DNA of 64,000 bases from Anaeromonas frigoriresistens (GTDB taxonomy: Bacteria; Bacillota; Clostridia; Tissierellales; SIT17), in the NCBI RefSeq assembly GCF_016820655.1, contig NZ_WSFT01000039.1, positions 62,001-126,000 on the forward strand, read 5' to 3'. This document shows positions 53,676 to 62,233 of the stretch, piece by piece. The position numbers and the translations under genes were made by a program. The notes beneath the pieces were generated by a model. It saw only the letters and a list, made by a program, of their open reading frames with translations, did no database searches and was not told the origin of the DNA. Positions within the stretch are counted from its first letter, which is position 1. Each line of letters opens with the position of its first letter.

Positions 53676-54755
53676 TTGCTAGAAATAAAAAATTTATATA
53701 AAGAGCATCAGGGAATCATATTTAATCATATAGATTTATCATTGTCACATGGGCACGCTCTAAGTATAGAGTGTACTAGAGAGGCTAGTGATATGCTTAT
53801 AGACCTAATTTTAGGAAAACATATACCTGCTAAAGGTGAAATACATATAGAAGAGAAAGTAAATACTGAGTACATAAAAAAAGGATTAATAAACATTGGT
53901 ATAGTATTGAGAGAAGAAGGATATTATGAACGATTGACAGTTAAGAGTTATTTAAAGTTTTACAGTGAACTTTTAGATAGTCAAGTTAATTATAAGGATA
54001 TAATGAGGAAGCTTGCCTTATTGGATATTGGACATATGAAAATATCCACATTGTCTTATTCACAAAAAAGAAGACTTAGCTTTGCTAGAGAGAGACTTAA
54101 AAGGCTTAAATTATTGATATTTCAGGAACCAATACTTAATATGGATAGAGATGGTGTAAGGATTGTATTAGAGAACTTAGAGGAATTAAGACTAGAGGGA
54201 GTAGCCATACTAAATACTTCTGTATCATTAAAGGAAACAATCATATTAGGAGGACAATCCTATATTCTTGATGAAGGTGGTATGAAAAAGGTACAAACAG
54301 ATGATGAAGAAATTGAAAGAAAATATTCTAATGTAGACGATAAAGGTGAAACTAATATCCCAAAAAAGGATAAATATGAAAAAGTAGATATTGATAAAAT
54401 AGAAATGAAGCCTAGGTATAAGATAGAGAAGATTCCAGCAAAGATAGGAGACAAAATACTGTTATTTAACCCTACCGAAATAGATTATATAGAAAGTGAA
54501 CAAGGTATAAGCAGCTTAAGTGTAAGGGGAGAAAACTTTGTGTGTACATTTTCTCTTAGTGAACTAGAAAATAGATTAAAGCATTTTGGATTCTTTAGAT
54601 GTCATAGGTCATATTTAGTAAACCTTCAGAGAGTAAGAGAGATTGTAACTTGGACAAGAAATAGCTTTAGTTTGACCTTAGATGATAAAAACAAGAGCTC
54701 TATTCCTTTATCTAAGGGTAGAATAAATGATTTAAAAGACATATTGAATTTATAA
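53676..54755 (+). CDS. LytTR regulator fused to a degenerate ABC-ATPase domain
   Basis: 359 residues from TTG 53676 behind GGGGGAAGGA. Residues 1-215 follow the fold of an ABC ATPase, but Walker A is gone (IECTREASD at 31-39 where GPNGAGKST is expected), the signature is LSYSQKRR (127-134) and Walker B reads LLIFQEP with glutamine in place of aspartate. ATP hydrolysis is very unlikely. An acidic linker leads to a complete LytTR DNA-binding domain (about 256-357; FNPTEIDYIESEQG, FFRCHRSYLVNLQRV). Such fusions are known in Firmicutes near ABC-2 transporters and are thought to regulate them. Confidence 0.8.
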   Translation: MLEIKNLYKEHQGIIFNHIDLSLSHGHALSIECTREASDMLIDLILGKHIPAKGEIHIEEKVNTEYIKKGLINIGIVLREEGYYERLTVKSYLKFYSELLDSQVNYKDIMRKLALLDIGHMKISTLSYSQKRRLSFARERLKRLKLLIFQEPILNMDRDGVRIVLENLEELRLEGVAILNTSVSLKETIILGGQSYILDEGGMKKVQTDDEEIERKYSNVDDKGETNIPKKDKYEKVDIDKIEMKPRYKIEKIPAKIGDKILLFNPTEIDYIESEQGISSLSVRGENFVCTFSLSELENRLKHFGFFRCHRSYLVNLQRVREIVTWTRNSFSLTLDDKNKSSIPLSKGRINDLKDILNL

Positions 54756-54906
54756 TATATACTTAAGTTAAGCAAATAAACGAAAATTAAAGGGCTAAAA
54801 TGCTCCACTTAACCCCAAATATACTCTCCTCATAGTGAAAATATAGTTTTTAAGCAGTATTGATATTATAATAGACTCATAGAAAAGAGAAGGAGAGATA
54901 TACACT

Positions 54907-54972
54907 ATGGAAAACATTATTTCAGTAAAATGGATAACATGGAGTAAGAAATACAAGGGGGATTGGAAATGA
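54907..54972 (+). pseudogene. 5' remnant of an ABC ATPase gene
   Basis: ATG 54907 has a good AAGGAGAG site. The 21 codons read MENIISVKWITWSKKYKGDWK, close to the usual start of ABC-2 type ATPases (MENI-VKNLSKKYKG), then hit TGA. A matching 3' remnant with ABC ATPase ending is found at 55759-55944, just before the permease. Together they mark a destroyed ATPase gene. Confidence 0.55.
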
Positions 54973-55595
54973 AAAATAATATGACAAAGAAATATAAAAT
55001 AAATATTCGTGATAAACGAGGAACGTTAGTAATAATACTTATAAATATGATGATTTTTATTGCTCTAAATACGATTCCTGACATTGGAGATAAATTATTG
55101 CTTGATCCTAAGATAAATATAATAATGAAAAGACCTTGGACATTAGTGACAGTATTTTTTTCACACGAAATACTTATTCACATCTTTGCTAATATGGGGC
55201 TACTTTTATGTTTTGGTTCAAGATTAGAAAAGATTACAAGTTCAAAAATTATTTTTGCAGTATATTTAACTTGTGGATTCGTTGGTAGTCTTACAATTAT
55301 TCCAGTTGCTTATCTTAATGGATTTAGTGGATTAATACCGGGTGCATCCGCATCAGTTTTTGGTATTGTTGCAACATTCGCAGCCATGCGTCCTAATACT
55401 AAAGTGATGGGCGGAACAGCAAAGCAGTGGGCAGCAATGTTATTTGCCTTTAATGCAGTGCTATGGATTTTAAAACCTCAAATATCTATCGGTGGTGGCG
55501 CTCATGCTATAGGAATAGTAATAGGACTGATTTTTGGTTATTATCTGAAAAATAAAGAAACTAAAAGGTCAAATATTGGAGAAAATATGTTATAA
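54969..55595 (+). CDS. Rhomboid-family intramembrane serine protease
   Basis: 208 residues from ATG 54969 (the in-frame TTG at 54963 is less likely). Six membrane segments. The loop motif HIFANMGLLLCFGSRLEK, the catalytic serine S127 in PGASASVFG and catalytic histidine H179 in GGAHAIGIVIG support an active protease; the GASA motif differs slightly from the usual GxSG. It lies between the two ends of a broken ABC ATPase gene, so it may have been inserted there. Target proteins unknown. Confidence 0.75.
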   Translation: MKNNMTKKYKINIRDKRGTLVIILINMMIFIALNTIPDIGDKLLLDPKINIIMKRPWTLVTVFFSHEILIHIFANMGLLLCFGSRLEKITSSKIIFAVYLTCGFVGSLTIIPVAYLNGFSGLIPGASASVFGIVATFAAMRPNTKVMGGTAKQWAAMLFAFNAVLWILKPQISIGGGAHAIGIVIGLIFGYYLKNKETKRSNIGENML

Positions 55596-55632
55596 AAGAA
55601 GTGAACTCTATGAGAGATTAAATATATAAAAG

Positions 55633-55679
55633 AAGAATGGCTATACACGTAGAGCATTAGTAATATAGCCATTCTTTAT
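55633..55679 (+). terminator. Intrinsic terminator
   Basis: AAGAATGGCTATA (55633-55645) pairs perfectly with TATAGCCATTCTT (55664-55676). Confidence 0.7.
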
Positions 55680-55758
55680 ATTATCTAATATATTAACGTG
55701 AAACATTAAGACAGCTTTTTAAAATGAAAGATAAATTGTCTATAGAGGATGATCCTAA

Positions 55759-55944
55759 GAATTGAAGTTAAAATATAATGACAATAACTTTAGAATCTTT
55801 ATCAAAACAAAAGATTATTTTAGTACAATTAATAATAAAAACTGTGCAGATAAAATATATAAATAGATGAATACAGCTGAACTTTTATCGATTTATTCTA
55901 ATCTAAAAGAAATATCCTTAAGGTTAACAGGGAGGGAATTATAA
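55759..55944 (+). pseudogene. 3' remnant of an ABC ATPase gene
   Basis: A frame with no start reads LKLKYNDNNFRIFIKTKDYF..., hits TAG at 55864-55866 and goes on in the same frame with MNTAELLSIYSNLKEISLRLTGREL and TAA at 55942-55944. The last part is the classic C-terminus of ABC-2 ATPases (NLE-IFLKLTGRELR). Its stop overlaps the permease ATG by one base, the normal layout of an ATPase-permease pair. The ATP-binding core is missing. Confidence 0.75.
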
Positions 55945-56663
55945 TGGAGTTATCTATTAGAAGAGTGAAGGCATTGATAAAAAAAGAAATCAAGGATTTC
56001 ATAAGAAATAAAAATGTTTCTATCATATGTTTACTTCCTGTAGTATATGCACTTATAGCTGTAAATGCAGGCAAATTAGGAAATGTAATGCCTAAAATAG
56101 ATATGTTAAATATGGGATTAAGTATGAATCTCACACTAGTGTCGACTTTTTCAATTTCTATGTTGATTGCTGAAGAAAAAGAAAAGAATACTAACAGGAC
56201 TTTGATATTATCTTCTGTGTCACCAGTAGAATTTTTATTAGGAAAAGCTATATGGATAATATTATTCTCAGTTATTACCAATATAATAATGTATTTAATA
56301 ATAGGAATCGATATTCAGTATATAGGATATTATATACTTTGGTCTACTCTCGTAGTTTTAACTATGGTGCAAATAGGTGGAGTAATAGGTTTGATTTCTC
56401 ATAATCAGATGTCTACAGGTGTAGTTGGCATACCAGTCTTAATAGTATTTTTAATTATACCTTTGTTAGCATCATTAAATGATACACTTAAAAGAATAGC
56501 ATTATTACTGCCTAACTATAGTGTTCAAGTAGTACTGGATAGTCTTATAAATGGTAAAGGATATAATAGCTTTACTTACAATATACTAGTAATATTAGTA
56601 TGGATATTAATTGCTGCCATAGTGCTTGCTTACACATATAATAAGACGGGTTTAGATAAATAA
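55944..56663 (+). CDS. ABC-2 type permease, orphaned
   Basis: 239 residues. Six membrane segments, with LIAEEKEKNTNRTLILSSVSPVEFLLGKAIW in the first long loop, typical of ABC-2 permeases. Its natural ATPase partner, which should precede it, survives only as two end fragments. The LytTR/degenerate-ATPase gene upstream probably regulated this transporter. Unless another ATPase serves it, the permease is not functional. Confidence 0.75.
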   Translation: MELSIRRVKALIKKEIKDFIRNKNVSIICLLPVVYALIAVNAGKLGNVMPKIDMLNMGLSMNLTLVSTFSISMLIAEEKEKNTNRTLILSSVSPVEFLLGKAIWIILFSVITNIIMYLIIGIDIQYIGYYILWSTLVVLTMVQIGGVIGLISHNQMSTGVVGIPVLIVFLIIPLLASLNDTLKRIALLLPNYSVQVVLDSLINGKGYNSFTYNILVILVWILIAAIVLAYTYNKTGLDK

Positions 56664-56929
56664 TAATAAAAAGGAATGCCAATATCAGATTATTGTGATA
56701 CAGGTTATTTTGAATAGCATCTATAGAAATACAATGGAATATATCAAAGTAACTGTGATTTTATCAAGTTTAAGTAGTTTAATAAAATAAGTTTATTGTA
56801 TTTAGAATAAACTTGTATTCGACATATTAAAAAGGATAAAATAATCTTACTACAATAAAATTTATGATATAGGATAATTTTAAGATATAATGATATTTAT
56901 AGTAGCTTTTGGTAAATAGGGGGAACCTA

Positions 56930-57578
56930 ATGGATAATATAACTTTAATTCAAAAAACTTTAGATTATATTGATGATAATATTTTAGAAGAAATAACAAC
57001 AGAAAATTTAGCTAAAATAGCAGGATTTACTAAGGCCTTCAAAAAGACATTTGGTTATTCACCAAATTTTTATAGAATCCATGCTCCTATAGGTATACCC
57101 CAGAGAGTTGATTTGAAAAGACTAAAGGATAATATGACCGGGGGCATTATATTGCAGCCTAAAATAATTAATAATAATAGTTTTAGAGTAGTTGGTTATG
57201 AGTTTAAAACGACTTTAAAGAACAATGCTCATTGTAGAGATATTCCAGCCTTTTGGTATAATTTTGAAACTGAAGATAAAGAATTTAAATTATATGAAAC
57301 GCAGAATCCACCTAAGCATGGAGAGTATGGGATATGTACAAGTACTAATTTAGAGAATAATGAATTTTCATATATTTTAGGTGTAGAAGTGACTAGTTTT
57401 GATAGTGCTTTAGGGGAAATGTATACTTGAAGAGTGGTTTCCAAACTCACCCTATGAGATTGATAATACCTATCCAGACTTTGAATTCTACAATGAAAGA
57501 TGTCACCCTTGGGAATATGAAAAGCTCCACATGTATATATACATACCAATAAAATTAAGCGAAAGTCGTAACCTTTAA
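56930..57578 (+). pseudogene. AraC-type regulator with effector-binding domain, internally deleted and frameshifted
   Basis: ATG 56930 follows AGGGGG. The frame starts like an AraC HTH (IQKTLDYIDDNILEEITTENLAKIAGF) and then jumps directly to FTKAFKKTFGYSPNFYR, so about 55-60 residues of the domain are missing between two Gly-Phe-type sites. A GyrI-like effector-binding domain follows, stops at TGA 57428-57430, and continues in another frame with WFPNSPYEIDNTYPDFEFYN to TAA 57578. It cannot make a working regulator. Confidence 0.8.
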
Positions 57579-57597
57579 TGGTTTCGACTTTTTTTAT
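57563..57597 (+). terminator. Intrinsic terminator
   Basis: AAGTCG and AACC pair with GGTT and CGACTT around a 6-base loop, followed by seven T; the pseudogene's stop codon lies in the loop. Confidence 0.85.
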
Positions 57598-57752
57598 TTT
57601 TATTACTAACTTTACATATAACAAAATAGGAAAAGAAAATTAAATTAAATTAAGCAGTGATAATATGTAGCTGTAGAGATCATATATATTAACATTATTA
57701 AAGCTATGTATACTTATTAAGTTAAATAATAAGTAATGAAAGGAGACAGTAT

Positions 57753-58538
57753 ATGAATAAAGAGAAGAACAATATTTCCAATACTGCTAAGTGGTTTTGG
57801 AAGTATGGAAAAGATAGATATTTTTATGTATTAGGAATTATTATATGTATTGGGTTAATTACAGGAAGTAACATACTTCGAGCAAAGGTTTTGAATCAGT
57901 TAATTACAGTATCAATATAAAGAAAGACAGAGGAACTATTAGCTGTAATAATTACGTTAATTGCAATTGTTATTCTGGGGTTATTATCAACGACTTTTCT
58001 TTCCCTATTTAAAACTCGCTTTGTCGCAATAACTGCAGCTAATATTAGAAGAGGTTTTTTTAGTAGTTTGCTTAAAATGCCTATATGGAAAATGGAGTCT
58101 CTTTCTTCCGGGTCTATAATCTCTCTATATAATAATGAATTAAATAAGATTATTAGTTTAATTTCAGGAAAATTTGTAGATGCTTTATTGCAGCCTATAG
58201 TGTTTATAGGGGTTTCGGTTTATAGGGTGATGATTAACTGGTAGCTTTACTTCATATGCTATATCTTTTTGCCCTTAGTAGTAGTTATAATAAATAAGTT
58301 GTCAAAGAAAAATTCTTCTTATGCATATAAGTACTATGAAAAGATTGGATATGCAAATGAATTATCTAAAGAGTGCATTGATGGAATAACAGAGATAAAG
58401 ACCTTTAATCTAGAGGATTCTATTGCTGAAAAATGTAAGAAGGCTTTTGATGATGTTTTGTTTTATATTCCTCAGTCTGAAAAGTATGATGCATTATCCC
58501 TGCCAATCTGGTTATTAAATCTTCAATTATTATATTAG
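57753..58538 (+). pseudogene. ABC exporter membrane half, truncated with in-frame stops
   Basis: ATG 57753 has AAAGGAGA upstream. The frame encodes the membrane domain of an ABC exporter of the MsbA type: AKWFWKYGKDRYFYVLGIII, RFVAITAANIRRGFFSSLLKMP, LSSGSIISLYNNELNKI, KECIDGITEIKTFNLED. In-frame stops occur near 57918 (TAA) and 58242 (TAG). The gene breaks off at about 58525 and the nucleotide-binding half is missing. Confidence 0.85.
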
Positions 58539-58959
58539 AGAAACGACCTCTGCTTATCGTGAGAAAACAGTTGGATATGAACATTTTCTTAAATTTATCG
58601 ACACTACAGATATTTATTGTGGCTTTGCTATTAAAAATAATGAAAATAAAATCTTGGGATTTTGTTTATTAGAAGTCTATAGCTCTCTTTCAACATTTTC
58701 AGAAGTAGCCGAAATAATGTATTATATTGATAAAGACTACACGGGAAAAGGAATTGGTACTATAGCATTAAAAAAACTTGAAGATGAAGCAAGAAAAAGA
58801 AAAATTAGAAAGTTATTAGCAGATATTTCATCAGACAATATAAGTAGTATAAAGTTTCATGAGAAAAATGGATTTATAGAATATGGTAGACTAAAAAATA
58901 TCGCAAACAAGTTTCATAGATATTTTAGTGTTGTATTGATGGGCAAGGAGCTAGATTGA
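58525..58959 (+). pseudogene. GNAT acetyltransferase lacking its N-terminus
   Basis: The frame begins without a start at NYYIRETTSAYREKTVGYEHF, a sequence normally found near residue 17-20 of phosphinothricin-acetyltransferase-like GNATs, and runs through YYIDKDYTGKGIGTIALKKLEDEA (acetyl-CoA loop) to FHEKNGFIEYGR. The missing start coincides with the break point of the ABC exporter pseudogene, so a single deletion fused the two genes. An ATG at 58654 would lack the first strands of the fold. Confidence 0.75.
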
Positions 58960-59162
58960 TATAGTATTATATTTAAATAATAAAAAATGTTAGCAACAAT
59001 TATATATATTAAAAATCTCCTATAGAATAGCTACGGTGAAGCGTATTATAAGTAACGGTGGTTATTCTAAAAATTATTTAAGTAAGTATATATTTACTGC
59101 AAGTCATGTCAAGTTTCCGGTTAGATAGTTTGGTATAATATTCTTACAGGGAGGGATCATGG

Positions 59163-59549
59163 TTGTCAATTAATACGGTAGAAAGCATGGTTAACTGGAT
59201 AGAAGTTAATATTAAAAGGAATCCAACACTGCCAGAAATGTCAAATTACGTTGGATACTCTCAGTTTTATTGTTCAAATAAATTTCATGAATATGTTGGA
59301 ATTACTTTTAAACAATACTTATCAAAGCGTAAATTAACTCTAGCTGCGATGGAAGTGAAAAATACACAGGATAGACTTTTAGATATAGCATTAAAATATG
59401 GATTTTCCTGTCAAGAAAGTTTTACAAGGGCCTTTGTGGATGCTTTTGGATGCACCCCCAATCAATATAGAAAGACTTCGGCTACCATTCAATTATATAT
59501 GAGGCCTACTAAGCTTCCTGTTGAAAATGTTGAATTTTTGAAAACTTAA
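59163..59549 (+). CDS. AraC-family HTH transcriptional regulator, short
   Basis: 128 residues from TTG 59163 behind AGGGAGGGA; the ATG at 59159 is out of frame and stops at once. Both HTH units of AraC are complete: LPEMSNYVGYSQFYCSNKFHEYVG and LLDIALKYGFSCQESFTRAFVDAFGCTPNQYRK. Only about 20 residues follow, so there is no effector domain, unlike the usual 280-300 residues. Either a naturally short regulator or a truncated one. Confidence 0.8.
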   Translation: MSINTVESMVNWIEVNIKRNPTLPEMSNYVGYSQFYCSNKFHEYVGITFKQYLSKRKLTLAAMEVKNTQDRLLDIALKYGFSCQESFTRAFVDAFGCTPNQYRKTSATIQLYMRPTKLPVENVEFLKT

Positions 59550-59577
59550 ACAAAGAAGTTAGTAAAGGGAGAGTAGA

Positions 59578-60447
59578 ATGAAATTAGGTAGAAATGATTT
59601 ATGTTGGTGTGGTAGTCAAACTAAATACAAAAAATGTCATGAGGAGTTTGATAATAGGATTGAGCTTTATAAAGCCCATGGACATATAGTCCCACCTATG
59701 AATATTATAAAAAGTACTGAACAAATAATAGGAATACGTGAAAGTGGAAAAGTTAATATTGCAGTTTTAGATTACATTGCTGAACATATCCAGACAGGTA
59801 TAACTACAGAAGAAATTAACCAACTTGTCTATGAAAAAACAGTAGAATTTGATGCTATACCAGCACAACTTGGATACGAAGGATTTCCCAAAAGTGTATG
59901 TACTTCTATTAACGAACAGGTATGTCATGGGATACCATCAAAAGATACAATACTAAAAGATGGAGATATTATCAATATTGATGTTTCAACCATCTATCAA
60001 GGATATTTTTCAGATTCATCTAGAATGTTCTGTATTGGAGATGTATCTGACAAGAAGAGAAAACTGATTCGCATTGTGCAAGAATGTATTGATTTAGGAT
60101 TAAGTCAAGTAAAACCCTGGGGATTTATTGGAGATATGGGTCAAGCAATACATGAGCACGCTATAAAAAATGGATACTCCGTAGTAAAAGAAATAGGGGG
60201 ACATGGGATTGGATTAAAATTTCATGAAGAACCATTTGTAAGTTATGTTTCCAAGAAAAAAACAGAGATGTTGATGGTGCCAGGCATGATATTTACCATA
60301 GAGCCCATGATTAATGCAGGGACGGAGGAAATATTCTTAGATAAGAAGAATAGTTGGACTATTTATACGGCAGATAGACAGCCTTCAGCTCAGGAGGAAA
60401 TTATGGTATTAGTTACAAAAGACGGATATGAAGTATTAGCATATTAA
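59578..60447 (+). CDS. map: Type I methionine aminopeptidase with N-terminal SEC-C motif
   Basis: 289 residues. An N-terminal SEC-C zinc motif (LCWCGSQTKYKKCHEEF) is followed by the catalytic domain. Metal ligands are D135, D146, H209, E242 and E274, with substrate-side H117 and H216 also in place. The last ligand motif reads AQEEI instead of the usual QFEHT, a mild change. It removes N-terminal methionine from new proteins. SEC-C fused forms are frequent as a second Map in Firmicutes. It follows the AraC gene by 28 bases. Confidence 0.9.
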   Translation: MKLGRNDLCWCGSQTKYKKCHEEFDNRIELYKAHGHIVPPMNIIKSTEQIIGIRESGKVNIAVLDYIAEHIQTGITTEEINQLVYEKTVEFDAIPAQLGYEGFPKSVCTSINEQVCHGIPSKDTILKDGDIINIDVSTIYQGYFSDSSRMFCIGDVSDKKRKLIRIVQECIDLGLSQVKPWGFIGDMGQAIHEHAIKNGYSVVKEIGGHGIGLKFHEEPFVSYVSKKKTEMLMVPGMIFTIEPMINAGTEEIFLDKKNSWTIYTADRQPSAQEEIMVLVTKDGYEVLAY

Positions 60448-60457
60448 AATTTAATAC

Positions 60458-60512
60458 AAACCTCAGTTATAGCGATAAAATGAACAATATCATGAGTAGC
60501 TGGGGTTTTTAA
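60458..60512 (+). terminator. Probable intrinsic terminator with long loop
   Basis: AAACCTCAG (60458-60466) pairs with CTGGGGTTT (60500-60508) with one G-U pair; T-run follows. The loop is 33 bases. Confidence 0.6.
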
Positions 60513-60733
60513 TATTGATATTAAGGGAAAAAGCTTAAAACTAGTGACTAAATATCAATAATCATACTCCCAAAGGAAACCTGAAGAAATATTGGGTTAG
60601 TATCTAAAAACTAGATGAGTAACGTAGATTAAGAGTTTATACACTCCACGGATATATGAGTGGTTAGATCATTAGGACTTTTAGGATTCTATAATAAGTA
60701 TAAGAAAAAAATGATCGAAGAAAGGCGATTTAC

Positions 60734-61552
60734 TTGAAGAGTAGAAGGACAAGAATCATTGCTTTTATAGGAATAACATACCTTTTAACTATATTATTTC
60801 ATATTTTATTGAAATTATTGGGAGGACAATCAAATCCATTCACTATTAATCTATTAGGTATTCCTATGCTCTTTCCATTTGTTGCTGTGCTTATGATACA
60901 AAGAACATTTTTAAAAGAAAAGCTTAAATCTTATATTGACCAATTTCTTAAACCTAATTGTTGGTTTTTATATGCATTACTAATTCCTATATTAATGGCG
61001 TTGTTTGTGAATATGTTGGGAATAATTTTATTTGAAAGTAATATCATAGGCATAAAAGGTGCTATAAAAATATTAGTAGTAAACATAGCTTTAGGAGTAT
61101 CAATTGCAGCTGGATCTGCCTTTTTTGAAGAAGTAGGTTGGAGAGACTTTTTATATAAAGAATTAAAACATGTAGGTGTTATAAAATCCTCTATATTAAC
61201 GGGAATTGTGTGGGCTGTGTGGCATATGCCAGTTGTAATAGGTTATAAATATGCAGATAGTCTCTTAAAAGGTTTAATAATTAACACCTTACAACTATTT
61301 ATACTCTCATTAATAATTAGCTATATTAGATATAAGTCCGGATCTGTAATTGCTGCTTCAATAATACATGGAATGATAAATACATTATTTCTTTCTTCTT
61401 ATACTATTTTTTTTAGTACTACAGATGTTTTTGATGTTGAATGGATCAGAATTCTAGCTGGATTTCTAGTTTTAGCTATTATTCTGATATACAAATATAT
61501 TAAGAAAAAAAGAGAACAGGGTCTTTATTTCAGCAAAACCAAAGCAGTTTAG
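60734..61552 (+). CDS. CPBP-family intramembrane metalloprotease
   Basis: 272 residues from TTG 60734. Eight membrane segments. The CPBP (Abi/CAAX-protease) motifs are complete: E132-E133-V-G-W-R137, H164 in WAVWHMPVVIG and H212 in SIIHGMINT. Bacterial members are linked to CAAX-like processing, bacteriocin self-immunity or membrane protein processing; which applies here is unknown. The start overlaps the end of a short frame (YNKYKKKMIEERRFT) that may be the remnant of an upstream gene. Confidence 0.8.
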   Translation: MKSRRTRIIAFIGITYLLTILFHILLKLLGGQSNPFTINLLGIPMLFPFVAVLMIQRTFLKEKLKSYIDQFLKPNCWFLYALLIPILMALFVNMLGIILFESNIIGIKGAIKILVVNIALGVSIAAGSAFFEEVGWRDFLYKELKHVGVIKSSILTGIVWAVWHMPVVIGYKYADSLLKGLIINTLQLFILSLIISYIRYKSGSVIAASIIHGMINTLFLSSYTIFFSTTDVFDVEWIRILAGFLVLAIILIYKYIKKKREQGLYFSKTKAV

Positions 61553-61703
61553 AGATTCTTTATAAATAAAAACCTAGGTTAGAGCGATACAATGAATATT
61601 TACATAAATTCAAGAACTTATTACTATTAAAGTATTAAATAAGCATAACTGAGTTATATAATTTTATGAACTAGGGGAGAGATCATATAAAAAGAGACAA
61701 GTA

Positions 61704-62147
61704 TTGATAGGTAAAAAAGTTGAATTAACACCAACAACAGAAAAGGATTTAGATTTTATTTGTAATTTTGAAACAGATAAAAGTTCATGATCTTATTATT
61801 TTTAGAAATAAGGACGAAAGAGAATATCGATTGGGATGGCATATATTTAGAGCTATAATGATTATCGTAAAAGTTGGGAAATTGGATATGCAGTGCTACC
61901 TGATTATCAGAAATTTGGATACGGAATTGAGAGTGCGAGTCTTTTATTAAAATTTGGATTTCAAAATCTAAAAGCACATAAAATTGTTGGAATGTGTAAT
62001 AGTGAAAACCTTGGATCTTCAAGGATTATGCAAAAAGTTGGGATGTGTAGAGAGGAATTTTCAGAGAAGAATTGTTTTGGAATGGGAAATGGACTGACCA
62101 ATATTTTTTTTTCAATATTAGATAAAGAGTATTTTTATAATAAATAA
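61704..62147 (+). pseudogene. RimJ/RimL-type GNAT, frameshifted
   Basis: A first frame (IGKKVELTPTTEKDLDFICNFE) stops at about 61788; a second frame continues with SWEIGYAVLPDYQKFGYGIESASLLL, FGFQNLKAHKIVGMCNSENLGSSRIMQKVGM and ends at TAA 62147. Together they give a nearly full GNAT with the middle disrupted by at least one frameshift and a deletion between 61780 and 61880. Not functional. Confidence 0.8.
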
Positions 62148-62233
62148 TATAACCATGTATTTATATATAGTATGTATATAGAAGAAGTCAGAGGACATTT
62201 ACAACAGGTTGATAGGGTTGTATCTATAAGGGG

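Noticed and set aside
61768-62022. Two ORFs at 61.7-62.0 kb, one on each strand, as separate genes
   Set aside because: The plus-strand frames are pieces of one GNAT pseudogene and the minus-strand frame is its shadow.
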